A program made the translations under genes and the position numbers. 64,000 nucleotides of DNA. Origin: Brasenia schreberi. Lineage: Eukaryota; Streptophyta; Magnoliopsida; Nymphaeales; Cabombaceae. Position 1 is the first letter of the stretch; every line of letters begins with the position of its first letter. The stretch covers positions 5,108,001 through 5,172,000 of the forward strand of contig JAYKKT010000048.1 of the NCBI GenBank assembly GCA_036023115.1. Reading direction: 5' to 3'. The notes under the pieces are model-generated. The model saw only the letters and a program-made list of their open reading frames with translations. It was not told the DNA's origin and made no database searches. Positions 62,573 to 64,000 of this stretch are shown here, in pieces.

Positions 62573-62888
62573 TGATGTTTTAGGATAGTATATTTGATGT
62601 TTTAGGTATTATTGTATTTGTCCGAAGTTGTAAGGGCATTTTGGTAATTTTATGTACTAAGGATATTTTGGTCATTTTATGTTTTACAGCACCTTATATA
62701 AGGGTTGATAGGTTGTATTAGGGTTTAACTTGCTGGGATTAAGAAAGAGAGAGAAAGAGGGGGGCGGCCTCCATTGGAGGTCCGCCCCCTCCTCCGATCT
62801 CCATGTTTTCTTCTTCATCGTGTATTCTTGTTTTCTATTATCGATTATCTGCTGCGCATCCATATTTTCCAACATAGTATCAGAGCTT
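62573..62888 (+). mobile_element. Copia-type LTR with primer-binding site
   Basis: The sequence ends CCAACA at 62874 and is followed at once by TAGTATCAGAGC (62875-62886), one base from the plant Copia initiator-tRNA primer site. CTTATATAAGG at 62693-62703 is a TATA box. The 5' border is uncertain because GATGTTTTAGG occurs twice, near 62573 and 62602. No second LTR is seen before the window ends. Confidence 0.75.
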
Positions 62889-63273
62889 AATGGTAAAGAT
62901 CGTTGACATGGAGACTTTAGAGATGATTAAGTTAACGGTGGTTGAGGTATGGAAGGCAGAATCTGTCCTAGAACAAGGTTGACGTGAAGATAGAGTGCAG
63001 GTGTTACCAAATGAAAATGAATGTATGGTCAACTGGGACAGATTATGCACCAAAGATAGAGAACGTGTTCTGGTTTTATGGCAGCAACTGAACCTGTATT
63101 GAGTATCAATTGCTGAGAAGAAACTAGAGAATCTTTTTCAAGAAGGATTAACCATGTTTGACATGAAACCGAAGCCGATAGAAGGAAGAATACGAGTAAA
63201 GAAAAGAACAAAGGGCAAGGGAGAAGAGAAGAATCATTTTTTTCTTAGAAGCATATGCAGAAGATGAAGGGCT
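62889..63273 (+). other. Leader downstream of the LTR, interrupted open frame
   Basis: A purine-rich stretch in which a frame starting near 62890 continues through three stops (about 62981, 63100 and 63266). The conceptual peptide, with KKRTKGKGEE-type basic runs, is not a recognisable Copia gag. Confidence 0.4.
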
Positions 63274-63812
63274 TTGCTATCTAAAATAAAGATGGTTAAA
63301 TCGGGACCAGATTATGCTGGTTACTATAAGCAAAGACTTTTGGATATGATTATGCAGAACGAATCCTTACTCCTTCCTCAAAATTCCCAGTCACGGACAA
63401 GATCTTCAAGGTCAGTTGAATATGGAGATGTTGATAGAGATGACCAGAACATGCAAATCAGGGTAGATAGTGGCTCTAGCATATTATTTTCTCATGAATT
63501 GGGCAAGCGCCTGATGGACTTTGATAGGGACATGCTAAAGGCAAGTCTCCATGAATGTATTGTTGTCTTAAACCAAGAAGTGAAACAGATAAAGATCATA
63601 AATCCACTTTTAAGAAGCAGAGGATAGAACTACTTCCTATTAACACGTCAACAGAGACACATTCTAGTCGATCTAGTGGACAGGATCACCAGCGTTCGCA
63701 TGGAAGTAGTTCTTCGCAACCTGAAGCAACCACTCACAACGACACTCTGAAGCTCTCTGCAAAGTTGAAATATATGGATGGGCAGACAACATATATGTTC
63801 CTTTTTATTTAA
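63274..63812 (+). CDS. Unrecognised open frame (hypothetical or captured exon sequence)
   Basis: A frame opens at about 63292 and reads KSGPDYAGYYKQRLLDMIMQ, then NESLLLP, a Ser/Arg-rich linker, and DSGSSILFSHELGKRLMDFD with a helix-like KASLHECIVVLNQEV. A one-base frame change near 63585-63600 joins it to a second frame ending at 63810-63812, rich in Ser, His and Gln. Composition and codon use look protein-coding. I do not recognise the family. It lies downstream of an LTR and primer site, so it may be the internal part of that element, host sequence picked up by it, or an exon of a separate plus-strand gene. Confidence 0.35.
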
Positions 63813-64000
63813 ATTTCTGATATGCATTTGCAGTAGGATAAATTCGAGAATCATATTTTTGCTTTTGTTATTTTCTTGAACAACAAAGAAGTAAAGCCTC
63901 AACCTAGTATACAGATGTTCTCAAGGAAGAAGAAGATGACAAAGAGGGAAAGTAATTGGCTACCAAAATGATGATGTTGTTCCAGATTTTTTTTGAATTT
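63813..64000. other. Window end, nothing recognised
   Basis: Purine-rich sequence with AAGAAGAAG runs at 63927-63940. No feature could be assigned. Confidence 0.4.

Overview
This is a window of nuclear DNA from a flowering plant. The evidence is AT-rich, intron-containing genes with GT-AG splice sites, a chloroplast-targeted thylakoid kinase (STN8 type), a cell-wall pectin methylesterase, a plant-type BRCA2, and a dense load of plant mobile elements (Copia, Gypsy, RTE-type LINEs, hAT, MITE-like repeats). The species cannot be told from the sequence.

Layout. 1-196 is the end of an RTE-LINE 5' region. 2823-5783 (+) is a four-exon STN8-like chloroplast protein kinase. Its last intron carries a near-duplicate of the exon-4 acceptor region with an in-frame stop. 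7.4-18.3 kb is a repeat graveyard: two related Copia gag pieces, a minus-strand Copia reverse transcriptase/RNase H piece carrying a 46-bp LINE tail, an RTE LINE that folds back on itself, and a 58-bp minisatellite. 19099-21156 (-) is an intact two-exon pectinesterase with an N-terminal inhibitor domain. 22.8-39.9 kb is nested retrotransposon sequence: Gypsy integrase (+), a truncated Copia (-), a second Copia (-) with paired LTR-like repeats and no protease/integrase, an extra LTR and a MITE.

40849-55831 (-) is the 3' part of a BRCA2 homologue. Eighteen exons were placed and give one open frame of 1,038 residues, with two BRC repeats and the helical/OB-fold DNA-binding region. Its introns hold a 2.9-kb RTE LINE with a perfect 17-bp target duplication, a SINE-like RTE derivative, terminal-repeat elements and a (CA)n(TA)n microsatellite. 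Upstream, and probably still inside the BRCA2 transcription unit, lie an 89-bp LINE tail and a 3.3-kb hAT transposon (57392-60716) with 8-bp target duplications, subterminal GTATCG repeats and a mutated transposase. 60.9-62.6 kb is another RTE LINE (+). 62.6-62.9 kb is an LTR with a primer-binding site, followed by an unrecognised open frame at 63274-63812.

The three host genes have unrelated jobs: photosystem II phosphorylation, pectin de-esterification and homologous recombination. No gene cluster or new defence-like system is evident. The most informative signals are how mobile elements altered gene structure (STN8 acceptor duplication, BRCA2 introns) and how one RTE family left full, truncated, fold-back and SINE-like copies with readable target duplications. 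All domain calls were made by reading translations by eye. No database search was run.
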